Shown: positions 39,576 through 51,142, counted from the first letter of the stretch. The stretch: DNA of 64,000 nucleotides from Echinimonas agarilytica (GCF_023703465.1 NZ_JAMQGP010000004.1:124001-188000), one strand, 5' to 3'. Numbers and translations are program-made. The notes: a model not told the origin generated them from the letters alone.

Positions 39576-40337
39576 CTACTTTTGAGGTTCGTCATCCGGC
39601 GCAGCATCTTGCTTTGCACCTTGTTCCTGCGATGAGCGCTGTACAGAGGTCAATATACCTCGAAGAATATTCAATTCTGTGGTTTCGGGCCTTGCGCGAT
39701 TAAACAATCGGCGAAGTTTAGTCATCACCACACCTGGGTGTTGCGGGATAATGAACCCTGTTTCCCTAAGTGTCGTTTCAAGGTGCTGATAAAACAATTC
39801 TAATTGATCGCTTAGTGGGTATTCCGTTTCAGCTTCAGGATGCTTTTCGAGATTTAGCCATGCCACTCGAGTTTCATAACATAAGGTTTGCACCGCTGCG
39901 GCTAAATTCAATGAGCTGTATTCAGGATTGGCCGGTATACAAACGTGGAAGTGGCACATTTGTAGCTCTTCGTTGCTCAAACCATGCGCTTCTCGCCCGA
40001 ACACCAAGGCCACTGGATACTTGGGTGCTTCTTGCATGATCTTTTCACCACACTCACGTGGCTCTAGCATTGGCCAGCTGTGCGTGCGACTGCGGGCACT
40101 GGTTCCCACCACTAGGCCGCAATCAGATATGGCTTGTTCCAAGGTATCGCAAATTACTACATTCTTGAGTACGTCGGCGGCACCTGCGGCCAACGCGATC
40201 GACTTACCGTCAATCTCTACTTGCGGGTCAACAAGGTATAAGTGCTTCAACCCCATCGTTTTCATCGCACGAGCGGCGGAACCAATGTTCCCTGAATGGG
40301 TTGTACCAACAAGAATAATTCGAACTTGATCTAACAT
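39576..40337 (-). CDS. trmJ: tRNA (cytidine/uridine-32-2'-O)-methyltransferase TrmJ
   Basis: About 253 aa from ATG 40337 ([30 protein letters not shown]); a second ATG lies five codons upstream. This SPOUT-family enzyme has the knot motifs [16 protein letters not shown] and [23 protein letters not shown]. It modifies residue 32 in the anticodon loop. It is divergent from suhB and upstream of cysE-iscR, as in enterobacteria. Confidence 0.96.
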   Translation of the reverse strand: MLDQVRIILVGTTHSGNIGSAARAMKTMGLKHLYLVDPQVEIDGKSIALAAGAADVLKNVVICDTLEQAISDCGLVVGTSARSRTHSWPMLEPRECGEKIMQEAPKYPVALVFGREAHGLSNEELQMCHFHVCIPANPEYSSLNLAAAVQTLCYETRVAWLNLEKHPEAETEYPLSDQLELFYQHLETTLRETGFIIPQHPGVVMTKLRRLFNRARPETTELNILRGILTSVQRSSQEQGAKQDAAPDDEPQK

Positions 40338-40430
40338 GTATAGAAGCGACATTTGAAATTTTGGGCGAAGAAGTTTAACACGCCTGCTTTGGCTTTTATA
40401 GACAAGAACACTGGATTATCTAAGGAATCC

Positions 40431-40439
40431 TGCTATACT
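40431..40439 (+). promoter_or_regulatory. extended -10 promoter of suhB
   Basis: TGC precedes TATACT, forming a good extended -10, 49 bases before the suhB ATG. The -35 region 17 bases upstream is poor. Confidence 0.5.
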
Positions 40440-40488
40440 CCGCCCCCGAAAAAACCTGTTCTTTTTACAATTTGAGTGGTAGCGGCAA

Positions 40489-41292
40489 ATGCATCCAATG
40501 CTGAATATCGCCGTGCGTGCAGCACGAGCGGCAGGATCTGTGATCCTTAAAGGTTACGAACAATTAGACCGAATTGAAACTGAGATTAAAGGCACGAATG
40601 ACTTCGTGACCAATATCGACAGGGACGCGGAACAAGCCATTATCCAAACCATCAAGAAAGCTTACCCTGACCACAACGTGGTTGCAGAGGAAAGTGGCAT
40701 TACTGATGGTGCCGATAAAGATTTCCAATGGATCATCGACCCACTCGACGGCACGACAAACTTTGTTCGTGGCGTACCTCACTTCGCCGTATCAATTGCC
40801 TTAAAATTCAAAGGTAAACTAGACCAAGCTGTTGTTTATGACCCTATTCGTGATGAGCTTTTCACTGCAAGTCGCGGTGCTGGTGCTCAGTTAAACGGAT
40901 ATCGCATTCGCGTATCAAAAGCACAAGACTTAAAAGGTACTTTACTTGGCACTGGATTCCCATTCAAAGCCAAACATCACTTTCCAGCATATCAAGCTAT
41001 GTTTGCCGAATTATTTGAAGATGCAGCCGATATTCGTCGTGCAGGCTCTGCCGCGTTAGACATGGCCTATGTTGCAGCAGGTCGACTGGACGGTTTTTGG
41101 GAAATTGGTTTAAAGCCTTGGGATACAGCAGCAGGTGAATTACTTGTTCGTGAAGCTGGCGGTATTATCTGTGACTTTGCAGGCGGCCATAACCACTCGG
41201 TCAGCGGCAACACGGTTGCAGCGAGCCCCCGCGTCACACAACGCATTCTTAAAGCGATCAAACCTCACCTCGGTGAAGGTCTGGCGCGATAA
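40489..41292 (+). CDS. suhB: inositol-1-monophosphatase family protein SuhB
   Basis: The 267-aa enzyme has the metal-binding motifs GTNDFVTNIDRDAE, EESG (near residue 68), DPLDGTTNF and the C-terminal WEIGLKPWDTAAGELLVREAGG. SuhB hydrolyses inositol phosphate and also works in the rRNA antitermination complex. It is divergent from trmJ, as in E. coli. Confidence 0.98.
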   Translation: MHPMLNIAVRAARAAGSVILKGYEQLDRIETEIKGTNDFVTNIDRDAEQAIIQTIKKAYPDHNVVAEESGITDGADKDFQWIIDPLDGTTNFVRGVPHFAVSIALKFKGKLDQAVVYDPIRDELFTASRGAGAQLNGYRIRVSKAQDLKGTLLGTGFPFKAKHHFPAYQAMFAELFEDAADIRRAGSAALDMAYVAAGRLDGFWEIGLKPWDTAAGELLVREAGGIICDFAGGHNHSVSGNTVAASPRVTQRILKAIKPHLGEGLAR

Positions 41293-41310
41293 GAGCGCAA
41301 TTGCTTTCAC

Positions 41311-41341
41311 AAAAAAGCAGGCCTAGAGCCTGCTTTTTTTT
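41311..41341. terminator. bidirectional terminator between suhB and the 452-aa gene
   Basis: The 6-bp stem GCAGGC/GCCTGC is preceded by six As and followed by eight Ts, so it works for both converging genes. Confidence 0.95.
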
Positions 41342-41365
41342 CACCTAATAAACCTTGCTTATGCG

Positions 41366-42724
41366 CTAATCTCGTTTGATATAAGCAAAGACGACCAAAG
41401 CAATAAGGCTGACAAATAGTGCCATGGGCAGCCACGTATTGATATGAAGTACGATTTCAGTCCCTGAGTTTTGCTGCATCCCCGTTTTAGCCACAAACTG
41501 TTGAAGTTTCGACAACCCCAAATAGTCACTCCAAATGCTCACTAAGCCCAATATTTGAATGCACGAAATCACGAACAGAATATGGTTTTGACGCTGACTC
41601 GCCCGCTCCGCTTTGCGAATATATGCGCGCTCTAGGTAGTCTTTGAAAAAAGACACGTATGACTGAGCATTATTCAGACTACTTTCGATATTCCATTTGC
41701 TTTCAATCTTGCTATAAACATCGTCATTGTCTGATTCAATCGCCAGTTTAAAATTCTCATTGTGCATCTTGAGCAATTCAATCTTATTGATGTATTCATC
41801 AATGACATGTCGTTTACTGTCGATCCGTGCGCGGCTATTTAATGCCATTACATGGTTGTTCAATAAGTCCATGATTTCGCTGTAATAGCGCACATAAAAC
41901 CACACAAACTGAATATGGAACTGGATGGGCGCAAAGCGTAAATAGTGACGATTGTCGTTAGAGATAATAGTGTGAAAGCGACCATGGAATGCATAGACCA
42001 CATCTGCAGTATCACGAACGGTGGTTCGATTGCCGATAATACGTTCAGCCCCGGCATTACAGGTTAAAAACAGCTCTTTAACGATTTCATTACTGGCATC
42101 AGCGTCTACGAAAACAGTGATGTTGCCCGTATTGTTGGTAATTTTAGCAACTTTTAGTTCACGCCCCTTACGTTCAGCTTGCGCCAAGTCTTCCACAACA
42201 TTTAACGCTTGCTCTGCAACCCTCTGCCCCCACTGACTTAACACTGAATCATCGTCTTCTTTGACTATCAAGCGTCGAATCGTATTGTACAAATCGTCGT
42301 GTTTCACTTGCTCACAGTCTGCTCGGAGCAACGCCTCCAATTCGGAATAAGGCACATCGAAACTCAGTTCATACACAATCACAAAATTGAAAAAGCGCGG
42401 GTCAAACATCAGGTCATATACGGTTTTCTCAGGTTGCAAATAACCGGATATATCAATTTGCCCACCAACGAAGAATCGTTGCTCTGACAAATCGTCCACT
42501 AGCAGTTTTGCCGATACACGCCCCATATCGGAGGCATAGAGACTCCTGAAGTTCACAAATTTACTGTGATGTTGGCGAAATCGCCTTAGCCATTCAACAC
42601 GAAAGGAATTGCCGTCACACATGTCGTACATGCGCTTCGTATGGGCTTTACGCGTGATTAGATGCTCATACTGCTCGACGCTCACCTCAATAGGCTGAAC
42701 GCACATGACTCTAAATTGGGGCAT
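41366..42724 (-). CDS. unknown membrane protein with CorA-like topology
   Basis: I do not recognise this 452-aa protein. The first about 300 residues are soluble, mixed alpha/beta and charged. A long helical region follows (about 290-375, including EYINKIELLKMHNENFKL). Two membrane spans close the protein (about 381-398, HILFVISCIQILGLVSIW, and about 430-448, PMALFVSLIALVVFAYI), with a short linker and a basic KRD tail. The layout recalls CorA-type channels. The GMN motif that defines CorA at the end of the first span is absent, however. It follows the SET-domain gene by 25 bp, so the two are probably one transcript ending at the suhB terminator. Confidence 0.7.
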   Translation of the reverse strand: MPQFRVMCVQPIEVSVEQYEHLITRKAHTKRMYDMCDGNSFRVEWLRRFRQHHSKFVNFRSLYASDMGRVSAKLLVDDLSEQRFFVGGQIDISGYLQPEKTVYDLMFDPRFFNFVIVYELSFDVPYSELEALLRADCEQVKHDDLYNTIRRLIVKEDDDSVLSQWGQRVAEQALNVVEDLAQAERKGRELKVAKITNNTGNITVFVDADASNEIVKELFLTCNAGAERIIGNRTTVRDTADVVYAFHGRFHTIISNDNRHYLRFAPIQFHIQFVWFYVRYYSEIMDLLNNHVMALNSRARIDSKRHVIDEYINKIELLKMHNENFKLAIESDNDDVYSKIESKWNIESSLNNAQSYVSFFKDYLERAYIRKAERASQRQNHILFVISCIQILGLVSIWSDYLGLSKLQQFVAKTGMQQNSGTEIVLHINTWLPMALFVSLIALVVFAYIKRD

Positions 42725-42749
42725 AAACTACAACCAATATCGTGGATAA

Positions 42750-43208
42750 TTAAAGAAACTGTTTTGCTGGATTCGTTAAGTAATCGTCAGACAATTGCTC
42801 TTTACGATAATCAATCGTCAACTCCTCACCAACAGCAATATCACGCAATGCAACAACACGAATGGGGTCATAGCGAAGTTCGGTATTCGGCGTTCGAGAA
42901 TGATTGATATAGCTATATTTGGTACGGAAATTTCTCGCCAACAGCGTTTGCGGATCCAAGTAATTGCATTCCATGAACATGTACTTGCGATACTCTCCGA
43001 TCACGGGGCCAATTTGAGCTTCAATGGCTTGATAGTGTTCAATCGAAATGACTTGTCCATCAAGCTCACACAATACCGTCTGAGCTGAAATAACTGCAGT
43101 GGCATGCAAACCAAAACCATGCAATGAACTAGGAGTAATTTCAGTGTTGGCAATGGTGTCTAACGTCGCGGCTTTAACGAAGTCCAAGTCTTGAGTTTTA
43201 TCCTTCAT
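42750..43208 (-). CDS. SET-domain protein (putative lysine methyltransferase)
   Basis: The 152-aa protein spans a minimal SET fold. SLHGFGLHATAVI is the start (about residues 28-40), SYINHSRTPNTEL holds the SAM-binding NHS motif (102-104), and GEELTIDY places the catalytic-type tyrosine at 134. No pre- or post-SET zinc clusters are present. Such small SET proteins occur in bacteria, but targets are mostly unknown. It has its own promoter-like sequence and precedes the 452-aa membrane protein gene. No histone-like substrate is visible nearby. Confidence 0.82.
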   Translation of the reverse strand: MKDKTQDLDFVKAATLDTIANTEITPSSLHGFGLHATAVISAQTVLCELDGQVISIEHYQAIEAQIGPVIGEYRKYMFMECNYLDPQTLLARNFRTKYSYINHSRTPNTELRYDPIRVVALRDIAVGEELTIDYRKEQLSDDYLTNPAKQFL

Positions 43209-43240
43209 TGAGAGTTCTCTGGGGTGTCACGAATCACTGA

Positions 43241-43268
43241 TGTATACCATACCTGATACGCAGCTCAA
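43241..43268 (-). promoter_or_regulatory. possible promoter of the SET-domain gene
   Basis: On the minus strand TTGAGC (43268-43263) and TATACA (43246-43241) are separated by 16 bases, about 33 bp upstream of the SET ATG. Confidence 0.45.
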
Positions 43269-43335
43269 ACGTCTTCCATCAAACTCCCGCTAAACAGTGC
43301 TCAAATATCCGCTATCGTCGTCAGATTGGGCGCAT

Positions 43336-43361
43336 AAAAAAAGCAGCCGAAGCTGCTTTTT
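43336..43361 (-). terminator. terminator of the secD-secF operon
   Basis: The stem AGCAGC/GCTGCT with a TTCG-type loop on the minus strand is followed by seven Ts, about 20 bases after the secF stop. Confidence 0.93.
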
Positions 43362-43382
43362 GACGGTGTTATCAAGAATGCT

Positions 43383-44330
43383 CTAGAGCATTGTCTCTTG
43401 ATCAGCACCTTCTTTTTCAATAACTTCAGGAATCAGAGATTCTCGAGTTAAGCCCAGCTTCAATGCCGCAGTCGTCGCAATATAGATGGACGAGTAACTT
43501 CCCACTAACACCCCTACAATCAGAGAATCAGAGAAAGTTGCGAGCATTTCACCACCGGCAAAGTTCAGTGCAAACAGAACAACCAAAGTCGTAAATGACG
43601 TAATGATGGTTCTGCTCAACGTTTGCGTGAGTGATGAGTTGGTGATTTGAAGTTCCGTGTGTTTACGGATCTTTCTGAAGTTCTCTCGGATTCGATCGAA
43701 TACCACAATGGTGTCATTCAACGAATAACCAATGACCGATAACACACCAGCAACTGTGGTTAAGTTGAATTCAACTTGAGACAACGCATAAAAACCAAAA
43801 ATCAATGAAACATCGTGGAACAGGGCCACAACAGCGCCTGCTGCTAATCGCCATTCAAAGCGCAACGCAACATATATCAAAATACTGATGAGTGCGATCA
43901 CCATTGCAAGCAGAGCCGATTCCATCAACTCTTTACCCACCACCGGACCTACAAACTCGGTGCGTTTAATGATCACTTGATCATCAAGCTTCGCTTTCAA
44001 CGCAGAGCTAATTTGATCGTTAAGCTTTTCAGCTGATGCGCCATCAAATGGCGGCAATCGTACGAGCATGTCGCGGCTAGAGCCATAGTTTTGAACCGTC
44101 GCAGACTCGAAACCTTCCGCCGAGACCACGTCCCGGATTTCACTGGCATCAATGGTGCGAGAAAACTCAAGTTCAACCAGCGTTCCCCCGGTGAAATCGA
44201 GGCCCATGTTCAGGCCACGAGTCCCGACTAATACAAAGGACGCAATGACCAATACGACTGATATCCAGCCCATTGGCCCGCGAAAACGCATGAAGTCGAT
44301 ATCTTTGTCTGTTTTTAAGATTTGAAACAT
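43383..44330 (-). CDS. secF: protein translocase subunit SecF
   Basis: About 315 aa. Two ATGs lie at 44333 and 44330; the second has AAGGGA six bases upstream. The track-like longer start is a TTG inside secD. The RND-type protein has six spans, a first periplasmic domain (GLNMGLDFTGGTLVELEF) and the SecF signature VIGYSLNDTIVVFDRIREN. With SecD it uses proton flow to pull proteins out of SecYEG. Confidence 0.98.
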   Translation of the reverse strand: MFQILKTDKDIDFMRFRGPMGWISVVLVIASFVLVGTRGLNMGLDFTGGTLVELEFSRTIDASEIRDVVSAEGFESATVQNYGSSRDMLVRLPPFDGASAEKLNDQISSALKAKLDDQVIIKRTEFVGPVVGKELMESALLAMVIALISILIYVALRFEWRLAAGAVVALFHDVSLIFGFYALSQVEFNLTTVAGVLSVIGYSLNDTIVVFDRIRENFRKIRKHTELQITNSSLTQTLSRTIITSFTTLVVLFALNFAGGEMLATFSDSLIVGVLVGSYSSIYIATTAALKLGLTRESLIPEVIEKEGADQETML

Positions 44331-44340
44331 CATGAGTCCC

Positions 44341-46191
44341 TTAAATTGGTAGTTTGTCGAGGCGACGATTGCCCCAAACAGAGTTAACAATCACACGCGT
44401 ACCAATCACAGCGGTAAACATGGATGTTGCCAAACCAATTGCCAAGGTTAAGGCGAAGCCTTTCACTGGCCCGCTTCCGAATGAGAACAGAATGACAGCG
44501 GTAATAAAGGTGGTGATGTTTGCATCCGCAATGGATGACAATGCGTTACCGTAGCCTAAATTAATCGATTGCTGAACCGAGCGTTTCGCTCTTAGCTCTT
44601 CTCGAATCCTCTCAAAGATAAGAACGTTGGCATCAACCGCAGTACCAATAGTCAGAACGATACCTGCAATTCCGGGAAGCGACAAGGTGGCCCCAGGGAT
44701 CATCGACATCACACCCACAATCAGCACAAGGTTCATCACCAAGGCAAGGTTTGCAACAATACCAAAACCACGGTAGTAGAACAGCATGAAGGCAATGGTT
44801 GCGAACAAGCCGTACATAATAGACGCCATACCGCGCTCGATGTTTTCAGCACCCATGCTTGGCCCAACCGTTCGCTCTTCAACGATCTGAATCGGCGCAA
44901 TCAAAGCACCCGCACGCAATACCAATGCAAGGTTATGTGCTTCTGCTTGAGAACCAATGCCGGTAATACGGAAGCTACGCCCCAAACGCGCTTGAATAGT
45001 GGCAACGTTCACCACTTCTTCATGCTTGGCAAGAATGGTTTTGCCGTCTGCATCTTTCTTATCTGTTGGCTTGTATTCAATAAATACAGTTGCCATTGGC
45101 TCGCCGATCGCATCCTTGGTCGATGCGGCCATTTTGTTGCCGCCTTTACCATCCAGTGAAATATTCACCTGAGGACGAGAGTATTCGTCGAAGCCCGATT
45201 GTGCACCAACAATATGGTCACCGGTTAAGATTACTCGGTTTTTCAACAATACCGGACGACCATCGCGGTCATAGAATAATCGGCTACCCGGCACTGCTCG
45301 ACCCGCTTCTGCGGCTCGAACATCGCCTCGCGTGTCTTGCATACGGAATTCAAGCGTTGCGGTTGCGCCAAGAATCTCTTTCGCTCGTGCTGTGTCTTGC
45401 ACACCCGGTAGCTCGACAACGATGCGGTCTGCACCTTGGCGTTGAACTAATGGTTCTGCAACCCCTAATTCATTGACACGATTTCGGATAATGGTGATGT
45501 TTTGCTGAACAGCATAGTCACGCGCTTCTTTGAGCTTCGCTTCGCTCATTGTCACGACTGTGTCGGTATCGTTGCTGGCATCAGTAAACACTAATCCAGG
45601 ATAGCGACGTTGCAACTTACGCGTACCTTCATCGCGGCCATCTTCATCGCGAAAACGAATCTCTACACCTTCGCCTGCACGCTGGCGGATAGCGCTATAA
45701 CGCACACCATCCTCACGTAAGTCACTGCGAAAATCCTGAACCATTTGTTCTTCGGTTTTAGCAATCGCAGCTTTCATGTCCACTTCCATCAAGAAGTGCA
45801 CACCACCGCGTAAGTCCAAACCGAGCTTCATGGGTCCAGCACCTACACTGGCGAGCCAGTCGGGTGTTGCTGGAGCAAGATTTAATGCCACAACATAACG
45901 ATCACCAAGCGCTTCGGAAATGAGTTCGCGTACCGGCAGTTGCTGGTCCACATTCAATAAACGAAGTTCGATTTGATTGTCTTGTAGCGACAGAGCTTTG
46001 TAATCAATACTCTGAGCGTCCAAGGTACGTTTAACCTTGTCCAGCGTACCTGCTTCTACGGTCGCACCGCGAGCTGCAGAGATTTGTACGGCTGGATCTT
46101 CACCATATAAGTTTGGTGACGCATACAACGCACAAACGGCGACCACGAAGATCACCATCAGCGTTTTCCAAATTGGGTTTTTATTCAGCAC
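44341..46191 (-). CDS. secD: protein translocase subunit SecD
   Basis: The 616-aa protein starts at GTG 46191 with AGGAG six bases upstream. It has one N-terminal span, a large periplasmic region with [16 protein letters not shown] and a P1 domain. The C-terminal membrane part includes [28 protein letters not shown]. It partners SecF, 10 bp downstream, and YajC, 21 bp upstream. Confidence 0.99.
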   Translation of the reverse strand: MLNKNPIWKTLMVIFVVAVCALYASPNLYGEDPAVQISAARGATVEAGTLDKVKRTLDAQSIDYKALSLQDNQIELRLLNVDQQLPVRELISEALGDRYVVALNLAPATPDWLASVGAGPMKLGLDLRGGVHFLMEVDMKAAIAKTEEQMVQDFRSDLREDGVRYSAIRQRAGEGVEIRFRDEDGRDEGTRKLQRRYPGLVFTDASNDTDTVVTMSEAKLKEARDYAVQQNITIIRNRVNELGVAEPLVQRQGADRIVVELPGVQDTARAKEILGATATLEFRMQDTRGDVRAAEAGRAVPGSRLFYDRDGRPVLLKNRVILTGDHIVGAQSGFDEYSRPQVNISLDGKGGNKMAASTKDAIGEPMATVFIEYKPTDKKDADGKTILAKHEEVVNVATIQARLGRSFRITGIGSQAEAHNLALVLRAGALIAPIQIVEERTVGPSMGAENIERGMASIMYGLFATIAFMLFYYRGFGIVANLALVMNLVLIVGVMSMIPGATLSLPGIAGIVLTIGTAVDANVLIFERIREELRAKRSVQQSINLGYGNALSSIADANITTFITAVILFSFGSGPVKGFALTLAIGLATSMFTAVIGTRVIVNSVWGNRRLDKLPI

Positions 46192-46212
46192 AATCGGCTC
46201 CTGCCGAGTTGG

Positions 46213-46548
46213 TTATAGAGACTTCATCGTCCCTTTAGGCAACAACGCAGAAATAGCACCTTTCTGAACTGTAACTTCGAGGTTTTCAGCTAAAGCAACA
46301 ATCACAAAATCTTTCTCGTCTGTGACTTTAACAATTTTACCTACCAGTCCACCGTTGGTGAGAACTTCTTCACCTTTCTTCAACGAGCTGACCAACGTTT
46401 TATGATCTTTCACTCGTTTTGCTTGAGGGCGATAAACCATGAAATAGAAAATCACGGCGAACATAGCGAGCATGAAAATCAATTCCATACCACCACCTTG
46501 AGCAGCTGCTCCGTCTTGTGCCCATGCATTGGCGATAAAAAGACTCAT
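46213..46548 (-). CDS. yajC: Sec translocon accessory protein YajC
   Basis: The 111-aa protein has one membrane span (MELIFMLAMFAVIFYFMVYRPQAKRVKDHK) and a small cytoplasmic beta domain (LKKGEEVLTNGGLVGKIVKV). It joins SecDF. It is placed in the conserved queA-tgt-yajC-secD-secF order. Confidence 0.98.
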   Translation of the reverse strand: MSLFIANAWAQDGAAAQGGGMELIFMLAMFAVIFYFMVYRPQAKRVKDHKTLVSSLKKGEEVLTNGGLVGKIVKVTDEKDFVIVALAENLEVTVQKGAISALLPKGTMKSL

Positions 46549-46563
46549 GAATACTTCCTTACT

Positions 46564-47718
<1,155 letters not shown>

Positions 47719-47744
47719 CTAATCGGAAATACAGTCCAATGCGG

Positions 47745-48791
47745 TTATTGAGTTTGACGGGTAATGAACATGGCATCCCCGTAACTAAAAAATCGATATT
47801 GTTCTGCAACAGCCTGTTGATAGGCCTGCATGGTGTGATCATAGCCTGCAAAAGCGCTGACTAACATGATCAAAGTCGACTGAGGCAAGTGAAAGTTCGT
47901 CACCATTGCATCAATCAATTGAAATGTATAACCCGGATAAATAAAGATGCTGGTGTCTTGGCAGAACGGCTGAAGGGCTCCGCCCTCAGTCATGCTGGCC
48001 TGCGCCGCTGATTCAAGTGAACGCACAGAGGTTGTACCGACCGCAATCACTCGGCCGCCATTGGCTTTGGTTTGCGTGATTAATTCAACGGTCGATTCAG
48101 GCACATCGGCCCATTCGGAATGCATCACATGCTCTTCTATGCTTTCTACTCGGACGGGTTGAAATGTACCAGCGCCCACATGTAAAGTCACAAAACCAAC
48201 GTTTGCGCCCTTGGCTTTAATTGCCTCGATCAGTTCATCGGTAAAATGCAAACCTGCGGTTGGGGCAGCTACCGCACCGGGCTTGTCGTTATAAACCGTT
48301 TGGTAGCGTTCGCGGTCGCTTTCTTCGTCCGGACGGTCAATGTAAGGCGGCAGCGGCATGTGACCAATCTCATGGAGTACATCGAGCCATGTCAGATGAT
48401 CCGCCAATTGCAGTTCAAATAATGCATCTTGGCGACCCACCACTTGCGCTGAAACCTTATCTTCTAGAATAATTTCCGAACCAGGCTTGGGTGATTTACT
48501 ACTTCTAACATGGGCTAACGCAAGCTGCGGAGAGACAATACGCTCCACCAGCACTTCGAGCTTGCCGCCAGAAGCCTTACGCCCAAACGCGCGTGCGGGG
48601 ATCACACGCGTGTCATTGAAAATCAATAAGTCGCCGGGAGCAATTAAGCCCACCAAATCGGTGAATTTTTTGTGTTGAAGTTGGCCACTGTTGCCATCGA
48701 GCGTGAGCAATCGACTTGCAGAACGATCAGGTTGTGGATACCGAGCGATCAATTCGTCTGGTAACTCAAATGAAAAGTCGGCAACCTTCAT
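47745..48791 (-). CDS. queA: S-adenosylmethionine:tRNA ribosyltransferase-isomerase QueA
   Basis: About 348 aa from ATG 48791; a TTG one codon earlier is an alternative. It converts preQ1 in tRNA to epoxyqueuosine using the ribosyl part of SAM. Family motifs are [42 protein letters not shown] and [19 protein letters not shown]. It is the first gene of queA-tgt-yajC-secDF. Confidence 0.99.
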   Translation of the reverse strand: MKVADFSFELPDELIARYPQPDRSASRLLTLDGNSGQLQHKKFTDLVGLIAPGDLLIFNDTRVIPARAFGRKASGGKLEVLVERIVSPQLALAHVRSSKSPKPGSEIILEDKVSAQVVGRQDALFELQLADHLTWLDVLHEIGHMPLPPYIDRPDEESDRERYQTVYNDKPGAVAAPTAGLHFTDELIEAIKAKGANVGFVTLHVGAGTFQPVRVESIEEHVMHSEWADVPESTVELITQTKANGGRVIAVGTTSVRSLESAAQASMTEGGALQPFCQDTSIFIYPGYTFQLIDAMVTNFHLPQSTLIMLVSAFAGYDHTMQAYQQAVAEQYRFFSYGDAMFITRQTQ

Positions 48792-48819
48792 CAATAACTC
48801 CGATTCAGCGATATATTAA

Positions 48820-48842
48820 GGCCGGCTAGTCTAGAGCCGGCC
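48820..48842. terminator. G+C-rich stem-loop between the protease gene and queA
   Basis: The arms GGCCGGC/GCCGGCC with a 9-base loop lie 28 bases past the protease stop. No T-run follows on the minus strand, so it may be a weak terminator or an mRNA-end hairpin. Confidence 0.45.
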
Positions 48843-48869
48843 TGCGCTCGAATCAAGTCAGGAGAGTAA

Positions 48870-50456
48870 TTAGTGGGCGCGACGGCACCAGCCTAATCCG
48901 TAAAGCATCAGCAATAGTCCAAAACTAAACGCTCCGCCGCCACCGGAAGACGAACTGGATGACGGCTCTGGCGTGGGTTCGATAGGCTCATCAGATTCAA
49001 AAATAATGCTTGAAATAGTTGCTGTGCCGGCATCGTCACCCACTTGATACGTGACCTGAAGCACTTCGTCTTTGGCCAGTGTTGTGCTGACTCGTTCACC
49101 AGAGCTGCTTAACCCAAGTGATTGGCTACTTTCTGCATTCAAAGCCCCCACAGTCAACAATTGCTGCGAGTCTCCACTTAGGTTCACAACAAAAGATAAT
49201 GTTCCGGCTTGAACAGCCTGAAATAGTAATTCGGTTTGGTTATCAACAGATCCGGTTAAGTTCGCCTGCAACGTGCCATTGCTTTGCTTAAAACCAAAGC
49301 GGCCATAGGTAAACACATCAATACCATCAGGTACTATTTCATCATCAAAGTTTTTCAACTCAGCGATATGAGCGGTCAGTCGAACGGCTATATCGCCTGT
49401 GGATGTTGAGACCATCAACACTCCATCGTCTAAATTGCTATCGGTAGCTAATAAGTGAACACTCACACTGCACTCATCACCTTGAGCTAAGATGGCGCTA
49501 CTGCAATCATTGTTCGAAATGCTGTAGCCGTCACCTTGGAGTGACACATCAGATATGGTGCTGACCGAGCTGCCATTATTTAAAATGATGATAGGTTGGC
49601 TAGACTCGGCACCTTCAGGCAACACACCAAAGAATTGAGGCGACAATGCAGTGACACCGGCAATGGAGCTGTTAATCCAAGTGCGAAAGCTTGCGATACG
49701 GCTGAATACTGAAGCAAAATCAGCTTGGCAATTGACGCCCCAACTTACAATCCCATGCGCAACGCCTTGGTCATCGAAAATTGGGCCGCCACTGTCACCA
49801 AAACAAGTACCAGTGCCAGTGCCTCCCGCGCAAATCATGGTGTCAGTAACCGAAAGCCCCACGCTTCTAAAGTCGCTCATACAGGTTCGAGGTGACACGT
49901 AATCAATAGTTGCACCTTGCAACTGAGATTCGGCGGTGCCGTTATCATCAATCTCACCCCATCCCACAATGGTCATCAGCGCTCCCGATTGCAGCTGATC
50001 AGTCAGAGCATTATCGCTGAGCTGAGCAAAATCGGTATTTGACGCACTAGCCTGCAAGCGAATCAATGCCACGTCGCTGTCTTGTGTGTCGGCATTGTAA
50101 TCGGGGTGGATCATAAATTGACTAATACGAAGTACATTGGAGCGGCTTACTTGGTCTAGATCGTCTATTCCAATGATAATGCCCAACTCATCAGCGCGAA
50201 AACCTTCCCCATAAACACAATGGGCCGCCGTTAAGATCCACTGCGGGGCAATATGTAAACCTCCGCAGAGGTGTTGAGGTTGATTTATAAAGCGTCCGTT
50301 TCTTCCTATATAAGAGAGTGATGCCATCCACGGTGTCGTTGCGCCATCAAACGCCCCTCCGCCAATGATCTCTTGCGCAGATGCAGCTGCTTTGCAAGTC
50401 GTGAATACGGCTGTTATCAAAACAATCGTAATACTGAGGGACTTTAAAATATTCAT
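48870..50456 (-). CDS. secreted trypsin-like serine protease with GlyGly-CTERM tail
   Basis: The 528-aa S1 protease has a signal peptide to about residue 27 and a mature-chain start at IIGG (30-33). The triad is H79 (LTAAHC), D128 (DSDVALI) and S222 (CFGDSGGP). About 250 residues of beta-rich domains follow the protease. The C-terminus has a Ser/Gly stretch (SSSSSSGGGGAF), a hydrophobic helix and CRRAH, the GlyGly-CTERM pattern handled by rhombosortase, often with type II secretion. It is divergent from the CBS-protein gene. The natural substrate is unknown. Confidence 0.92.
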   Translation of the reverse strand: MNILKSLSITIVLITAVFTTCKAAASAQEIIGGGAFDGATTPWMASLSYIGRNGRFINQPQHLCGGLHIAPQWILTAAHCVYGEGFRADELGIIIGIDDLDQVSRSNVLRISQFMIHPDYNADTQDSDVALIRLQASASNTDFAQLSDNALTDQLQSGALMTIVGWGEIDDNGTAESQLQGATIDYVSPRTCMSDFRSVGLSVTDTMICAGGTGTGTCFGDSGGPIFDDQGVAHGIVSWGVNCQADFASVFSRIASFRTWINSSIAGVTALSPQFFGVLPEGAESSQPIIILNNGSSVSTISDVSLQGDGYSISNNDCSSAILAQGDECSVSVHLLATDSNLDDGVLMVSTSTGDIAVRLTAHIAELKNFDDEIVPDGIDVFTYGRFGFKQSNGTLQANLTGSVDNQTELLFQAVQAGTLSFVVNLSGDSQQLLTVGALNAESSQSLGLSSSGERVSTTLAKDEVLQVTYQVGDDAGTATISSIIFESDEPIEPTPEPSSSSSSGGGGAFSFGLLLMLYGLGWCRRAH

Positions 50457-50710
50457 ATAACACTCATGGATCTAGTTTTGAGTACTTCGTCATAGGTAGA
50501 ACGAATAATCGGGGTTTTTATTGCAACAAATCAAATTTGTTACAAATGCTCAGGCTTAATCTGAATACATGATAACGGACACATGTGACAGATGGTGAGA
50601 GGTTTCCCGCAACCCTGAGACCTCGCAACAAGACCTGAAATTTATCTCAACATGTTTCTTTTAATACGATCGATACACGATTCGTTCAACTTAAGACTGG
50701 GAGAAGGCCT

Positions 50711-51139
50711 ATGGCAACTCAAATACAAGAGATCATGAACACCACGCTGTTCACACTCAAAGCCAATTCAAGCCTCGCAGAAGCCAAGCATTTAATGGCT
50801 GAACATCCGATTCGCCACATTCCTATCGTGAGCGACGCTCACCATTTGCTAGGGCTGGTCAGCCATCGTGACGTACTTGCCACCGGCGGCATGCACAATA
50901 CGGAGCACGATTTGATCACTTTAGATCAAATTATGGTGACTAATCCATATACGATCAGTCCAAAAACAGGGATCAAACAAGGTGCACGTTTACTCAAACG
51001 TCAGCGATATGGTTGCCTTCCTGTGATTGAACACAACAAATTAGTGGGATTGGTGACAGCGAGTGATTTTGTTGAAGTCGCAATTAATTTGATCGAAATG
51101 ATTGAAGATGTGGAACCTGTAGAGCTCGATGACGAGTAA
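50711..51139 (+). CDS. CBS-domain-pair protein
   Basis: The 142-aa protein is essentially two CBS motifs (IQEIMNTTLFTLKANSSLAEAKHLM...HIPIVSDAHHLLGLVSHRDVL and ITLDQIMVTNPYTISPKTGIKQGARLL...CLPVIEHNKLVGLVTASDFVEV). Such stand-alone pairs bind adenine nucleotides and report energy state. It has an acidic C-terminus and GGGAG upstream. The partner is unknown. It ends just before the first HexR-like box. Confidence 0.9.
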   Translation: MATQIQEIMNTTLFTLKANSSLAEAKHLMAEHPIRHIPIVSDAHHLLGLVSHRDVLATGGMHNTEHDLITLDQIMVTNPYTISPKTGIKQGARLLKRQRYGCLPVIEHNKLVGLVTASDFVEVAINLIEMIEDVEPVELDDE

Positions 51140-51142
51140 TTA

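Noticed and set aside
41366-42724. CorA magnesium transporter
   Set aside because: Topology is similar, but the defining GMN motif after the first membrane span is missing and the N-terminal domain shows no family motif.
48820-48842. preQ1 riboswitch before queA
   Set aside because: It is only a simple G+C-rich hairpin without the short pseudoknot pattern expected of preQ1 aptamers.
50525-50541. Inverted repeat AACAAAT-N3-ATTTGTT between the protease and CBS genes
   Set aside because: Perfect 7-bp arms but A+T-rich, short and matching no known operator; could arise by chance.
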